A stretch of DNA of 38,761 bases from an uncultured Ruminococcus sp. (GTDB lineage: Bacteria; Bacillota; Clostridia; Oscillospirales; Ruminococcaceae): contig NZ_CALDMP010000028.1 in assembly GCF_937915125.1 (NCBI RefSeq), forward strand, positions 1 through 38,761. Reading direction: 5' to 3'. This document shows positions 22,855 through 31,298 of the stretch, piece after piece. The notes under the pieces are model-generated. The model searched no databases and was not told where the DNA came from. It saw only the letters and a program-made list of their open reading frames with translations. Position 1 is the stretch's first letter; each line of letters starts with the position of its first letter. The translations under genes were made by a program, and so were the position numbers.

Positions 22855-24435
22855 TTATTCCACTGTAATCTCTGTTCCATCACGGAAGGTCACTGTAATC
22901 TCATCCTTGCTTTTCACCGTAAGGAAATCCACCAAGGCACACCACAGTCCTTTATCAAATTCTGTCTGAAACTGTGCGGTTTCCTTGACCGCAATGATGA
23001 AGTCCTGCAGCTGTTGATGCCGAGCCTTCTTATCTGCAATTTCAGATTCCAGCTTATCGTAGGTGTATTTCTCAGCTTCATACTGTGAAATCAAACTGTC
23101 GTAGCGTTTATTATAGGCGGTCTGGTCGAGTGCCACACGGGCATTCTCTGCCACAATGTTCTCCGTCTGTTCCACCAGAGCATTCATCTTTACGGCACTC
23201 TCATCAAGCCGCTTTTCCAGTTCAGCAGTGTCCGAGAGCAAATGCAGAATGGTTTCCGCATTTTCCATCAGAGCCTCACGCTCTGAAAGATATTGATTGA
23301 CTGCCTTGATAAATACCTCTTTGATTTCATCTTCGGTCAGATGCGGTGTTTTACACTTGCAGCCATTCTTAAATTTATGATTGCACTGATAGATCACCCG
23401 ACGGTACTTGTCGTTGGAATGCCATACCTTAGAGCCGAACCAGCCACTACAGTCTCCACACTTGATTTTCGATGCAAAAATACCTGTACCACTGTACCGC
23501 CCTTCTGAATTGGTGCGGCGTTCCATTTCTGCCTGCACCTGCTCAAAAATACGAGGGTCAATGATGGCTTCGTGGTTTTTCTCCACATAGTATTGAGGTA
23601 CTTCGCCGTTATTCTTCTTTTTCTCTTTGGTAAGGAAGTCTGCGGTGTAGACCTTCTGTAAAAGTGCATCGCCCTTGTACTTCTCGTTTGTCAGAATGCT
23701 CCTTACCGTAGAACTGCTCCAGTTCTTCTTGCCGCCGGGTGTCGGAATGCCAAGACCCGTCAGCTTTTTCGCTACCTTGCCGCAGGAGTAGCCGTCCAGA
23801 AACAGTTTATAAATCAGCTGCACTGTCTTTGCCTGTTCCTCATTGACCACAAGATTCCCATCGGGGCCACGGTCATAACCAAGGAACCTGCCAAACGGTA
23901 CAGTTACCTTGCCATCTGCAAAACGCTTACGCTGTCCCCATGTGGTATTCTCTGAAATAGAACGGCTTTCTTCCTGTGCAAGAGAACTCATAATCGTGAT
24001 GAGCAGTTCGCCCTTTGCATCAAATGTCCATATATTCTCTTTTTCAAAGTAGCATTCGCAGCCGTTTTCTTTCAATTTTCGTATCGTAGAAAGGCTGTCA
24101 ACCGTATTTCTTGCAAATCGGCTGACCGATTTTGTGATGATAAGATCTATCTTTCCCGCCAATGCATCCTGCACCATCGAATTGAAACCGTCACGGTGTT
24201 TGGTGTTGGTCGCACTGATACCTTCATCTGAATATAAACCTGCGAACTCCCAATCATCACGCCCTTTGATATAATTTGTGTAATAATCCACCTGTGCCTC
24301 ATAACTCGACTGCTGTTCCTCGTGGTCAGTGCTGACACGAGCATAGGCTGCCACCTTTCGCTTTTCTTTTGCGGTAAGTGGAGTGGCGGTGAATCGACTA
24401 ATTGTAGCAGGGATTGTCCTCACATTTTTTGCCAT
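22855..24435 (-). CDS. Large serine recombinase SR-2 (phage module)
   Basis: A 526-residue large serine recombinase with catalytic S35 in AAYARVS, the conserved DEGISATNTKHRDGF and SRFARNT segments, a recombinase domain, a zinc ribbon (CGDC...CNH...CKC), a long coiled coil (about 400-490) and a DUF4368-like end. It probably integrates or excises the phage. It overlaps the upstream recombinase by 16 bp and has a GGAAGTGAG ribosome site, implying joint expression. It closely resembles the recombinase at 19959-21533. Directly downstream lie a terminator and the repeat cluster that I take as the attachment region. Confidence 0.9.
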   Translation of the reverse strand: MAKNVRTIPATISRFTATPLTAKEKRKVAAYARVSTDHEEQQSSYEAQVDYYTNYIKGRDDWEFAGLYSDEGISATNTKHRDGFNSMVQDALAGKIDLIITKSVSRFARNTVDSLSTIRKLKENGCECYFEKENIWTFDAKGELLITIMSSLAQEESRSISENTTWGQRKRFADGKVTVPFGRFLGYDRGPDGNLVVNEEQAKTVQLIYKLFLDGYSCGKVAKKLTGLGIPTPGGKKNWSSSTVRSILTNEKYKGDALLQKVYTADFLTKEKKKNNGEVPQYYVEKNHEAIIDPRIFEQVQAEMERRTNSEGRYSGTGIFASKIKCGDCSGWFGSKVWHSNDKYRRVIYQCNHKFKNGCKCKTPHLTEDEIKEVFIKAVNQYLSEREALMENAETILHLLSDTAELEKRLDESAVKMNALVEQTENIVAENARVALDQTAYNKRYDSLISQYEAEKYTYDKLESEIADKKARHQQLQDFIIAVKETAQFQTEFDKGLWCALVDFLTVKSKDEITVTFRDGTEITVE

Positions 24436-26321
24436 GTTTTCTCACTTCCATCGTAAAAATAATATTTCAAACTACCGTCCTTCTGGACTATGATCGCTTT
24501 GACTTGCTTCGCAAACTCAGAGGCATCAAATTCTTCTGTACCCATAATGTAAGCGGATACGGTTCGCAGATTGCAGTCTGCCAAGTCCTGTGCGTTGCAC
24601 TCTGTTCTGACTTTTGATTTGCCTGGGCAATACCAATAGTGGTACTTTCCGTAGCTGCAATACCTGCGAAGTACATTCCCACAGATGCCGCATCTGATTT
24701 TTCCGATAAACTCGTCTGTCGAGGTGCTTTGATGAACATTCACTCTAAGTTTTAATGTTTCAAAGTGCTTGACCATGCCGTCTTTCAGATAAAAATCGAT
24801 ACTGCCTGTTTTCTGGACTACCATCTTTTCTACGGTTGCGGTGAAAAACTCATCATCAAAGGACTTTTTCTGCATCACTTTACAGAAGATTTCTCTGATT
24901 TCCGTATCTGCATAGTTCACGCTGTCGCAGGTAATGCCATGCTGGTGCTTTGCTCTGCAGCTCCAATATAAATGTCCGCCGTCTTTCGTGGTACTTATGG
25001 CTCTGCCATACCGCTTGCCGCACATCCCACAGAAGATTTTCCCATCCAATAAGTTGTGCGGTATTTTTAGTACTTTTTCCTTTTTGACCTTCACAGGCTT
25101 TGGTGGCATTTTCCATGTTTTTGTTTCGCCGCCCTTGAACTGCATCTGAACATCTCCGCCATCCAGCACAGTGATGCTGTTGACTGCTTCATTGAACTTC
25201 TGCTCGTCAAATCCATCCGTTCCCATTAGCTCTGCACATATTTCTTGGAGCTTTGGCTCCGTAAAACTCTGACTTCCGCAGTTCATACCTTTTTCCTTCT
25301 TACTGCGGCACAGCCATCTTGCACATTGAGTTTCTTTTGCGGCTGCTACCCTTGCGTATGATCTGCCGCAGATACCGCACTTTATCTTTCTGGTAAATGG
25401 GTAGGTCGGATTTTGCATCGACTCTCTACGCCTATGCTCAGCAAGTACTAATTCATAGGTTTCCTTGTCGATAATGGCTTCATGAGCATCCTCGATAATA
25501 TACTGTGGCAGAACACCATCATTGATGACCTTTTTCCCTAAAATGGGGTCTGGTATGTAGGATTTCTGTCTGCGGATAATTCCTGCATAAATATCGTTAT
25601 GCAAAAGTTGCCTTACCGTAGATTTATTAAAGAGCTTGTCGTTGATTGTGCGGTATCCTGCATCATTCATATTTTTTGCAATATTTCGCAGTGTTGTGCC
25701 GTCAAGGTACATTCGAAACATCCATCGCACCATTTCGGCTTCTTCAGGAACTACCATGTAGCATTTCTGTTTCTCATCGTATTGGTAGCCACTTAGGTGC
25801 TTATTTGCCATACCAATCTCACCGGACTGAAAACGCTTGCGGATACCCCATTTACAGTTGTCTGAAATGGAACGGCTTTCTTCCTGTGCAAAGGATGCCA
25901 GGATGGAAAGCATCAGTTCTCCGTCACCGCTCATGGAATTGATATGCTCTTTTTCAAATCGCACTTCCACACCGAGACTTTTCAAATGCCGTACCGTTTC
26001 CAGAAGGTCAACCGTATTTCTTGCGAATCGGCTGATGGACTTTGTAAGGATAATGTCGATTTTCCCATCTTCGCAGTCCTGCAGCATTCGGCAGAACTCG
26101 TCACGCTTTGCAACCTTTGTGCCAGATATGCCATAATCTGCATATACCCCTGCGTACTGCCAGTCAGGATTCTTTTGAATCATACTGCTGTAATAGCTGA
26201 CCTGTGCCGATGCGGAATGCAGTAAACGTTCGGTGTCTCTTGACACTCTGGCATAAGCTGCAACCTTTTTCTTAGGCTTTATAGCCGCCGCTTTGGGTTC
26301 AATTTTGCTTATCTTTCGCAT
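24420..26321 (-). CDS. Large serine recombinase SR-1 with three zinc-ribbon modules
   Basis: A 633-residue large serine recombinase with catalytic S27 (AAYARVS), DYGISGTK, SRFARNT and GELMLSILASFAQEES, then a recombinase domain. It is unusual in having three successive zinc-ribbon modules at about 315-352 (CGICG), 431-465 (CGMCG) and 544-575 (CGICG). Each is followed by a short strand segment ending in FKGG, YLKDG or YFYDG. Most relatives have one. The ATG at 26321 follows AAGGAG; an ATG at 26345 overlaps the previous stop (ATGA) but lacks a ribosome site. It is the first recombinase in the phage operon. Confidence 0.9.
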   Translation of the reverse strand: MRKISKIEPKAAAIKPKKKVAAYARVSRDTERLLHSASAQVSYYSSMIQKNPDWQYAGVYADYGISGTKVAKRDEFCRMLQDCEDGKIDIILTKSISRFARNTVDLLETVRHLKSLGVEVRFEKEHINSMSGDGELMLSILASFAQEESRSISDNCKWGIRKRFQSGEIGMANKHLSGYQYDEKQKCYMVVPEEAEMVRWMFRMYLDGTTLRNIAKNMNDAGYRTINDKLFNKSTVRQLLHNDIYAGIIRRQKSYIPDPILGKKVINDGVLPQYIIEDAHEAIIDKETYELVLAEHRRRESMQNPTYPFTRKIKCGICGRSYARVAAAKETQCARWLCRSKKEKGMNCGSQSFTEPKLQEICAELMGTDGFDEQKFNEAVNSITVLDGGDVQMQFKGGETKTWKMPPKPVKVKKEKVLKIPHNLLDGKIFCGMCGKRYGRAISTTKDGGHLYWSCRAKHQHGITCDSVNYADTEIREIFCKVMQKKSFDDEFFTATVEKMVVQKTGSIDFYLKDGMVKHFETLKLRVNVHQSTSTDEFIGKIRCGICGNVLRRYCSYGKYHYWYCPGKSKVRTECNAQDLADCNLRTVSAYIMGTEEFDASEFAKQVKAIIVQKDGSLKYYFYDGSEKTWQKM

Positions 26322-26341
26322 AGAATCACTCCTTGTCAGCA

Positions 26342-26542
26342 TCATATATTCCCGTACTTTTCGGCATTTATCAAGTCAATGTCGGCAAATAATGTACCCG
26401 AACTTGGAGCGTATTTTTCGGTAAAAATTGTATCAATTTGACGGTATTCATCCTCAGTGATAAGGCATTGCCGAAGCATAGAACGAGCCATCGCCATCGT
26501 TGCCTGATACAGTTTTTCTCTCTCCATTTCTTCCTTAGACAT
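26342..26542 (-). CDS. Small recombinase-associated protein, 66 residues
   Basis: A short helical protein (MSKEEMEREK at the start, TEDEYRQIDTIF in the middle) of the SHOCT-like type often seen next to serine recombinases in Firmicutes elements. Its role is not known; it could be an accessory or directionality factor, which is inference. The start at 26542 is set by GGAGG seven bases upstream. It overlaps the previous gene by 8 bp and abuts the recombinase gene. Confidence 0.65.
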   Translation of the reverse strand: MSKEEMEREKLYQATMAMARSMLRQCLITEDEYRQIDTIFTEKYAPSSGTLFADIDLINAEKYGNI

Positions 26543-26936
26543 TGCCGCTACCTCCGAATCTGTCCTCGATGTAGCACTCGTGGCAGCAATACTTCCTATG
26601 CGCATTTCCATAAGCTGTGAAAGGCTTTTTACAGTAGGCGCAAACGAATTCGTAATTTGCTTTTTTATCCACACGGTCGAGATGCTCATTCCACCATTTC
26701 ATCCGGCATTTGTCGGAGCAGAACTTTCTCTGCTTTCTGCCAGTGGATACTTGTATTGGTTCACCACAACAGGGACAAATCCCGTTCTGCACATCGATTT
26801 GATTTTCTTCCGGTTTGTTCCGCTTGTAAAAGCTCTTGATTGTATTCTCCGACAGCCCCATCAACTGACCGATTTTCTTATATCCAAAGCCGTCTCTTTT
26901 GTAGGCTAAGATTTGTTTTTTTTGCTCATTTGTCAC
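26535..26936 (-). CDS. HTH and double zinc-ribbon protein (sigma-like region)
   Basis: A 133-residue protein. The first 40 residues look like a sigma-factor region 4 or transposase-type helix-turn-helix (GYKKIGQLMGLSENTIKSFY). Two zinc-binding motifs follow: CPCC...C...C at about 54-80 and CAYC...CC...C at about 102-125. It starts at GTG (26936) with GGAGG nine bases before. It is the first gene of the integration operon and could control it. Similar proteins accompany serine recombinase clusters in clostridial elements. Confidence 0.75.
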   Translation of the reverse strand: MTNEQKKQILAYKRDGFGYKKIGQLMGLSENTIKSFYKRNKPEENQIDVQNGICPCCGEPIQVSTGRKQRKFCSDKCRMKWWNEHLDRVDKKANYEFVCAYCKKPFTAYGNAHRKYCCHECYIEDRFGGSGNV

Positions 26937-27049
26937 AATCGCAGACCTCCAATCATCAAGGGTTGTTCCTTCGATTCATAGTTGAATCGTTAATTAGTTC
27001 TCCCTTTGACAGCTATGTATTGGAATCTGCGATTATTCCGTTTTGCGGC

Positions 27050-27096
27050 AAAAAAATAATGCCTACCAAGGAAACGACTCCTCGATGGGCATTATT
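27050..27096 (-). terminator. Terminator of the phage late operon
   Basis: On the minus strand, AATAATGCC (27096-27088) pairs with GGCATTATT (27063-27055), with a long loop, and then a T run. It lies just after the amidase stop. The rest of the 26937-27113 gap holds the leader of the HTH gene and nothing else I can name. Confidence 0.75.
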
Positions 27097-27113
27097 GCTG
27101 TGTGATTATTCAG

Positions 27114-28019
27114 TTATCCTAGCAGTTCATTGACTCGCTTCTGTACTGCATTGTAATCATAACCTGCAGCAGTCAGTTTCTGTTTACGTTCCGCACCATT
27201 GCCCCATTTGCCTTGAATGACTTCACGAGCAATTTCGTCAATGGATTTCTTGGATGGATAAACGATATTTCCGTTCCAATCACAAACAGAATAGCCGTCT
27301 TTACAAGCTCTTTTCGCATTCTCCAAAGAGGCATATGCACCAATTTGACTTTTTGCATCAGCCCATGTTTTGCGGACACGATAAAGCTGTGTTGTTGCAG
27401 GTGCAGAAGAACCGGAGTTCATGTAGGATTGCACCTTTTTCTTAAACTCTGCCCAATGGGGCAGAATGTACAGAGGACACGTTTTGTACGGATTTTTCGC
27501 TGTATTGAGATAATCCACAGTACCAGACTTCCCATCACGGACATTCAGCCAGTGCGTGTGGGTGTAAAGGTGGTTGATGTCAAGATTATATTTCTTTAAA
27601 AGTGCAGCCGCAAGTCTTGCACAGTTATCCTCGGACTTCTTATCCTTGTCATTGTATGCAGAAGACATAATACACTCAATCGCAATGGTTCTGCGGTTGC
27701 CGTTTCCGCTACCATCAGCGGCGTGCCAGCCGCTAAGCGTTAAAGGGAGATTCTGCCACGCACATGTGTTGTCAACATAATAGTGAACTCTGACATCGTT
27801 CATATTGCCGTTGACCGTTGCTCTGGTGTACTGCTCCGCAGGAGTCGTCCCTGCAGCTGTTGTAATCCAATCGGTGTTGTGAACAGTAATACCAATAATT
27901 TTGCCCTCCATAGATACAGAGGGCATATCAATATGATTTGGATTGTGGTTTGTTAGCAAATACTCGTTGACGGTTACACCACCGAGGGTTGTTGTTTTAT
28001 CAGGTTTTAAGATAGCCAT
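27114..28019 (-). CDS. Phage endolysin, N-acetylmuramoyl-L-alanine amidase
   Basis: A 301-residue lysin. The amidase_2/PGRP fold is shown by GITVHNTDW (zinc His), the central IAIECIMSS strand, THTHW and the final KTCP with the second zinc-ligand region. It would cut the amide bond between muramic acid and the stem peptide. A linker is followed by a SPOR-like segment (about 215-250) and a C-terminal Cpl-7 cell-wall-binding repeat (IDEIAREVIQGKWGNG, then YNAVQKRVNELL). AAGGAGG precedes the ATG. It follows the holin gene by 1 bp, the standard lysis pair. Confidence 0.92.
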   Translation of the reverse strand: MAILKPDKTTTLGGVTVNEYLLTNHNPNHIDMPSVSMEGKIIGITVHNTDWITTAAGTTPAEQYTRATVNGNMNDVRVHYYVDNTCAWQNLPLTLSGWHAADGSGNGNRRTIAIECIMSSAYNDKDKKSEDNCARLAAALLKKYNLDINHLYTHTHWLNVRDGKSGTVDYLNTAKNPYKTCPLYILPHWAEFKKKVQSYMNSGSSAPATTQLYRVRKTWADAKSQIGAYASLENAKRACKDGYSVCDWNGNIVYPSKKSIDEIAREVIQGKWGNGAERKQKLTAAGYDYNAVQKRVNELLG

Positions 28020-28020
28020 A

Positions 28021-28461
28021 TTATTCGTCCTCCTTGTCGCTTTTCTCTTCTATTCTGCCGACTTTTGTTTGCAGAACATCGATTGCTTTTTTGATTGCGG
28101 GCGGAAAAGGAACTCCCATAAGTGATGTATTTTCTACAATAGACAGCAGTTCATTCAGGCAAAAGCTAATGCAGACGGCATCACGAATGTAAGTTGTACC
28201 GAGCAGAATATCCATTCTCACTGCAACAGCAATAAGAAGCAAGGTGCAGACCTTTTTTGCAAGTCCAAACCAGCCTGCTTTTGAAGATAAACCTCCGCTG
28301 TCAGTGTGCTTTGATCTGCCCATGGCTGCAGTGACCACACCTGTAAATAAGTCCACCCCCATAAATACAATAAGAGTAACAAGAGCAGAATCCCAACCGC
28401 CAAGCAGTGTGGCGATGAAGCCACCAACAATGCCAGCAATCATACAGATCCATTCTTTCAT
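28021..28461 (-). CDS. Phage holin
   Basis: A 146-residue holin of the phage_holin_4 / toxin-secretion holin family. Hydrophobic segments lie near residues 5-22, 26-48 and 70-85, with the family's GVDLFTGVVTA motif and the conserved SSKAGWFGLAKK loop. The C-terminus is charged. It would permeabilise the membrane to release the amidase. The ATG at 28461 is set by GAAGGG nine bases upstream. Confidence 0.9.
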   Translation of the reverse strand: MKEWICMIAGIVGGFIATLLGGWDSALVTLIVFMGVDLFTGVVTAAMGRSKHTDSGGLSSKAGWFGLAKKVCTLLLIAVAVRMDILLGTTYIRDAVCISFCLNELLSIVENTSLMGVPFPPAIKKAIDVLQTKVGRIEEKSDKEDE

Positions 28462-28466
28462 AAACA

Positions 28467-29921
28467 TCATCCCTTCATAAATTTGATTGTTTTAATCATC
28501 GGATGTGAGTTGTCCGATGTGCCTTTAAAGGCAAGATAATATTCTCCATCCTGTACATTTTCCAGTGACTGCATAACGGAAATATATGTATCGGAATAAA
28601 GCCATTTGAATGATAACTCCACTGCATTGCCTGCCTGTATTTCTTCATAGATATACTGAGCAAGTTCAGAGCCTGTTTTATCGATTTTTCTCACAAGATA
28701 GAATTCTGCATCCTGCGATGCTCCTACTGTATAGCTGAGAATCAAATGCATGGAAGAAGTCAGAACAACTGGTGTCAGACAAAGAACAAATACCGTTCCT
28801 GCCCAGCTGAAATCGGTCTGGTTGAAGTATAGCGCAAAGTCATTTTCAGCACAGCAGAAATGCGGATAGCTTTCCACAAAGCCCGCAAGAGAACGGTAAC
28901 CGTCATTATAATAGGTGTATATATTTTCGCCGTAATCGGTCAGTGAATCTGCACTTGCTTCAAACAAAACAGTATAGCTAACGGATGCCCCGTTCTTGAT
29001 GAGATTCTCCAGATAAACAGCATTTTCCTTGATTTTCTGCAACTGGTCTTTGGTGGCATAATTGGACAGGTCAACTTCCGGTGCATCCTTTCCCGGTTGT
29101 CCGTCTGCGCCATCTTTTCCGTCAGTACCTTTCAAAGAGGCAAGCCATTCTGTTTCTGTTCCAGTAAATCCATGCTCTACGGCAATTATGTATGCGGATT
29201 TGCCGTCAGAGCCATTAACTCCGTCTTGACCATCTTTACCGTCTGAACCTTCAAGTGAAACAAGCCATTCGGATTCTGTTCCAACAAACCCGTTTTCTAC
29301 AGCAATTTCATAAGCAGATTTCCCATCAGAACCATTGACTCCGTTCTGACCGTCTGTACCATTCTGACCATCAATGCCGTCTTGCCCTGGTGCACCATCG
29401 ACACCGTCTTTGCCGTTGATGCCGTCTTTACCATCAAGACCTTTCAGACTTTCCAGCCATTCAATTTCAGTACCGACAAATCCATTTTCCACTGCAATTT
29501 CATACGCTGATTTTCCGTCTTTTCCTTTATCGCTAATTTTCTGCAAAAGCTGTGTGTATAAATCCGGTGTTGGAGGTATCGGACTGTTGTCATCATCTCC
29601 TACAAACCCGGATTGACGAATATTCAGCGTGATAGGAACAGTCGTTGCACGAAGTCCCTCCGTATTCTCAGCATCATAACCGAACACCGACATTTTCACA
29701 GCACCTGCATGAAGTTCTGCTGGCAGCAAGCAAGACAAGCCATCCGTTCCAAGTACTCTGTTGTAAGTTTCATCGCACTGCGTAAACTGTACCACCTTAT
29801 GGAACTTCTTCCAGTCACCGTCAAAGGTAAATTTTAACGTGACAAATGCAATCTGGTCGGATGCAATGATCTCACGCTCCAGAATTTCAATTTTCTGCTG
29901 TCTGACTAAAAATTTCAGCAT
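28467..29921 (-). CDS. Baseplate/tail protein with collagen-like repeats
   Basis: A 484-residue tail protein. The N-terminal 110 residues resemble BppU-type upper baseplate domains. The middle (about 133-290) is a Gly-X-Y collagen-like stretch (GKDG, GQDG, GQNG triplets) interrupted by three copies of a 26-residue unit, GKSAYEIAVENGF followed by TExEWLxSL. The C-terminal 200 residues are beta-rich and likely form a trimeric host-binding head. Collagen-like stalks are common in phage fibres. The ATG overlaps the previous gene's stop (TGATG). The DNA encoding the three units forms near-identical repeats at about 29100-29530. Confidence 0.88.
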   Translation of the reverse strand: MLKFLVRQQKIEILEREIIASDQIAFVTLKFTFDGDWKKFHKVVQFTQCDETYNRVLGTDGLSCLLPAELHAGAVKMSVFGYDAENTEGLRATTVPITLNIRQSGFVGDDDNSPIPPTPDLYTQLLQKISDKGKDGKSAYEIAVENGFVGTEIEWLESLKGLDGKDGINGKDGVDGAPGQDGIDGQNGTDGQNGVNGSDGKSAYEIAVENGFVGTESEWLVSLEGSDGKDGQDGVNGSDGKSAYIIAVEHGFTGTETEWLASLKGTDGKDGADGQPGKDAPEVDLSNYATKDQLQKIKENAVYLENLIKNGASVSYTVLFEASADSLTDYGENIYTYYNDGYRSLAGFVESYPHFCCAENDFALYFNQTDFSWAGTVFVLCLTPVVLTSSMHLILSYTVGASQDAEFYLVRKIDKTGSELAQYIYEEIQAGNAVELSFKWLYSDTYISVMQSLENVQDGEYYLAFKGTSDNSHPMIKTIKFMKG

Positions 29922-31294
29922 CAATCATTCACCTCATTCCACGTATAATTTTCAGTATCGTATTCCAGATAGCCATCTGTACACTGAATTTTCTTCAGAT
30001 AGTCATTGTAATAATGCTGACCGGAGGACATCCAGTTGTTCGGCTTTTGAATGGCATTCCATTGTGCAATTGTGCCTTCATAAGTAATTGTTTCAAGGCT
30101 GCTGCAATAGGTTATGACATTAGCACCGATAGACTTGCATTTTGCAGAAATTGTCAGACTGGAAAGTGCAGAACAGGAAGTGAACATAAAAGCACCAATC
30201 ATGCTGCTGTCAATCCGAGCCGTTTTCATCCTTGCACAATCACGGAATACATAATCCCCGACTGATGTTACACTTGCAGGTACCGTAATTTCGGTCAGTT
30301 TTGTATTACAAAATGCATAATCACCAATAGATTTGACAGATGACGGAATTGTAATCTGTTCCAGACCGTGTACAACACCAATCAGATCTTCATGAATGGC
30401 AAATGCCTCTGAACCAATTGATGTAACAGTAGTCGGCAGAGATGCCTTTTTCAGATTATCACAGTCCTCAAAAATCTTTTGCCCCAGTTCAGTAATGTTG
30501 GAAGAAACAGTGATACTCTCCACAATTGCATTTTTGTAAAATGGAGAACGGTTATCTGTATCATATTTATAAGTCGCACCGCTGCCATTCAGTTTCAAAG
30601 AGCCATCAGAATACAATGCATAAAAAACATTCTCTCCACACTGTCCGGCAGAAACCAGAATAACACCTGTTGTACCGCAGATTTCCTCTACTTCTGCTAA
30701 ACGCTCCTGAAATTCTGCAACACGATTATTCAGTTCTGTAACAGTTTTATTGTAGCTGTCTAAAGCGGCAAGAATTTCAGAAACCTTGCATTTTCCAAGA
30801 ATACACTTCACATAACCGCACTTTTTCTCATCACTGCGGTAATCCTTGATATTGGACTGAGAAATGCTTGTGATACCGCCATTTAAACGGACTGACGCAA
30901 GTGTCAGATAGGTTTTCGTGTCTGTATTTTCAAAGGTAGGAACAGACGGAGAAGTTGCTGCCGTGCCGGACTTGACTTCCAGCTTGCAGGCACGAACGGA
31001 ATCACTCACATCACAGCTGATGCCTATGATTACATAACGGCTTAGAGATTCATCAACATACTGCCGCAGGTCAAGGGTATACGCCATATCGTTGATGAAA
31101 TAATGACCGCCAATCCATGCTTTTCCTGTACCCATTACAACAGATAAATCACCGCCTGCGGTCACTGAAAAGTTATCTCCGTATGTATCAAGAATGCCGT
31201 TACAAATCAGGCTGGACAGGTAGCCTGTGAAATCTTCTGCGGTATACACTCTGTCCAGATTCTTTGCATTGAAAAATCCATATGAAAATGCCAT
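29921..31294 (-). CDS. Tail fibre/receptor-binding protein with BspA-type LRRs
   Basis: A 457-residue protein. The first 160 residues look like a phage baseplate attachment domain (GFFNAKNLDRVYTAEDF, KAWIGGHYF). A coiled coil follows at about 170-205. Residues about 255-430 are leucine-rich repeats of the BspA/LRR_5 type, with the pattern I-P-x-S-V-x-S-I-G-D-Y-A-F (IPSSVKSIGDYAF, VPASVTSVGDYVF, ITELGQKIF). BspA repeats are usually found in surface adhesins of bacteria and protists. Placed in the tail, it is a strong candidate for host recognition. AAAGGAG precedes the ATG. Confidence 0.88.
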   Translation of the reverse strand: MAFSYGFFNAKNLDRVYTAEDFTGYLSSLICNGILDTYGDNFSVTAGGDLSVVMGTGKAWIGGHYFINDMAYTLDLRQYVDESLSRYVIIGISCDVSDSVRACKLEVKSGTAATSPSVPTFENTDTKTYLTLASVRLNGGITSISQSNIKDYRSDEKKCGYVKCILGKCKVSEILAALDSYNKTVTELNNRVAEFQERLAEVEEICGTTGVILVSAGQCGENVFYALYSDGSLKLNGSGATYKYDTDNRSPFYKNAIVESITVSSNITELGQKIFEDCDNLKKASLPTTVTSIGSEAFAIHEDLIGVVHGLEQITIPSSVKSIGDYAFCNTKLTEITVPASVTSVGDYVFRDCARMKTARIDSSMIGAFMFTSCSALSSLTISAKCKSIGANVITYCSSLETITYEGTIAQWNAIQKPNNWMSSGQHYYNDYLKKIQCTDGYLEYDTENYTWNEVND

Positions 31295-31298
31295 AAAA

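Noticed and set aside
28467..29921. Bacterial collagen-like surface adhesin
   Set aside because: Its place between fibre and holin genes, with overlapping starts and stops, fits a phage tail protein.
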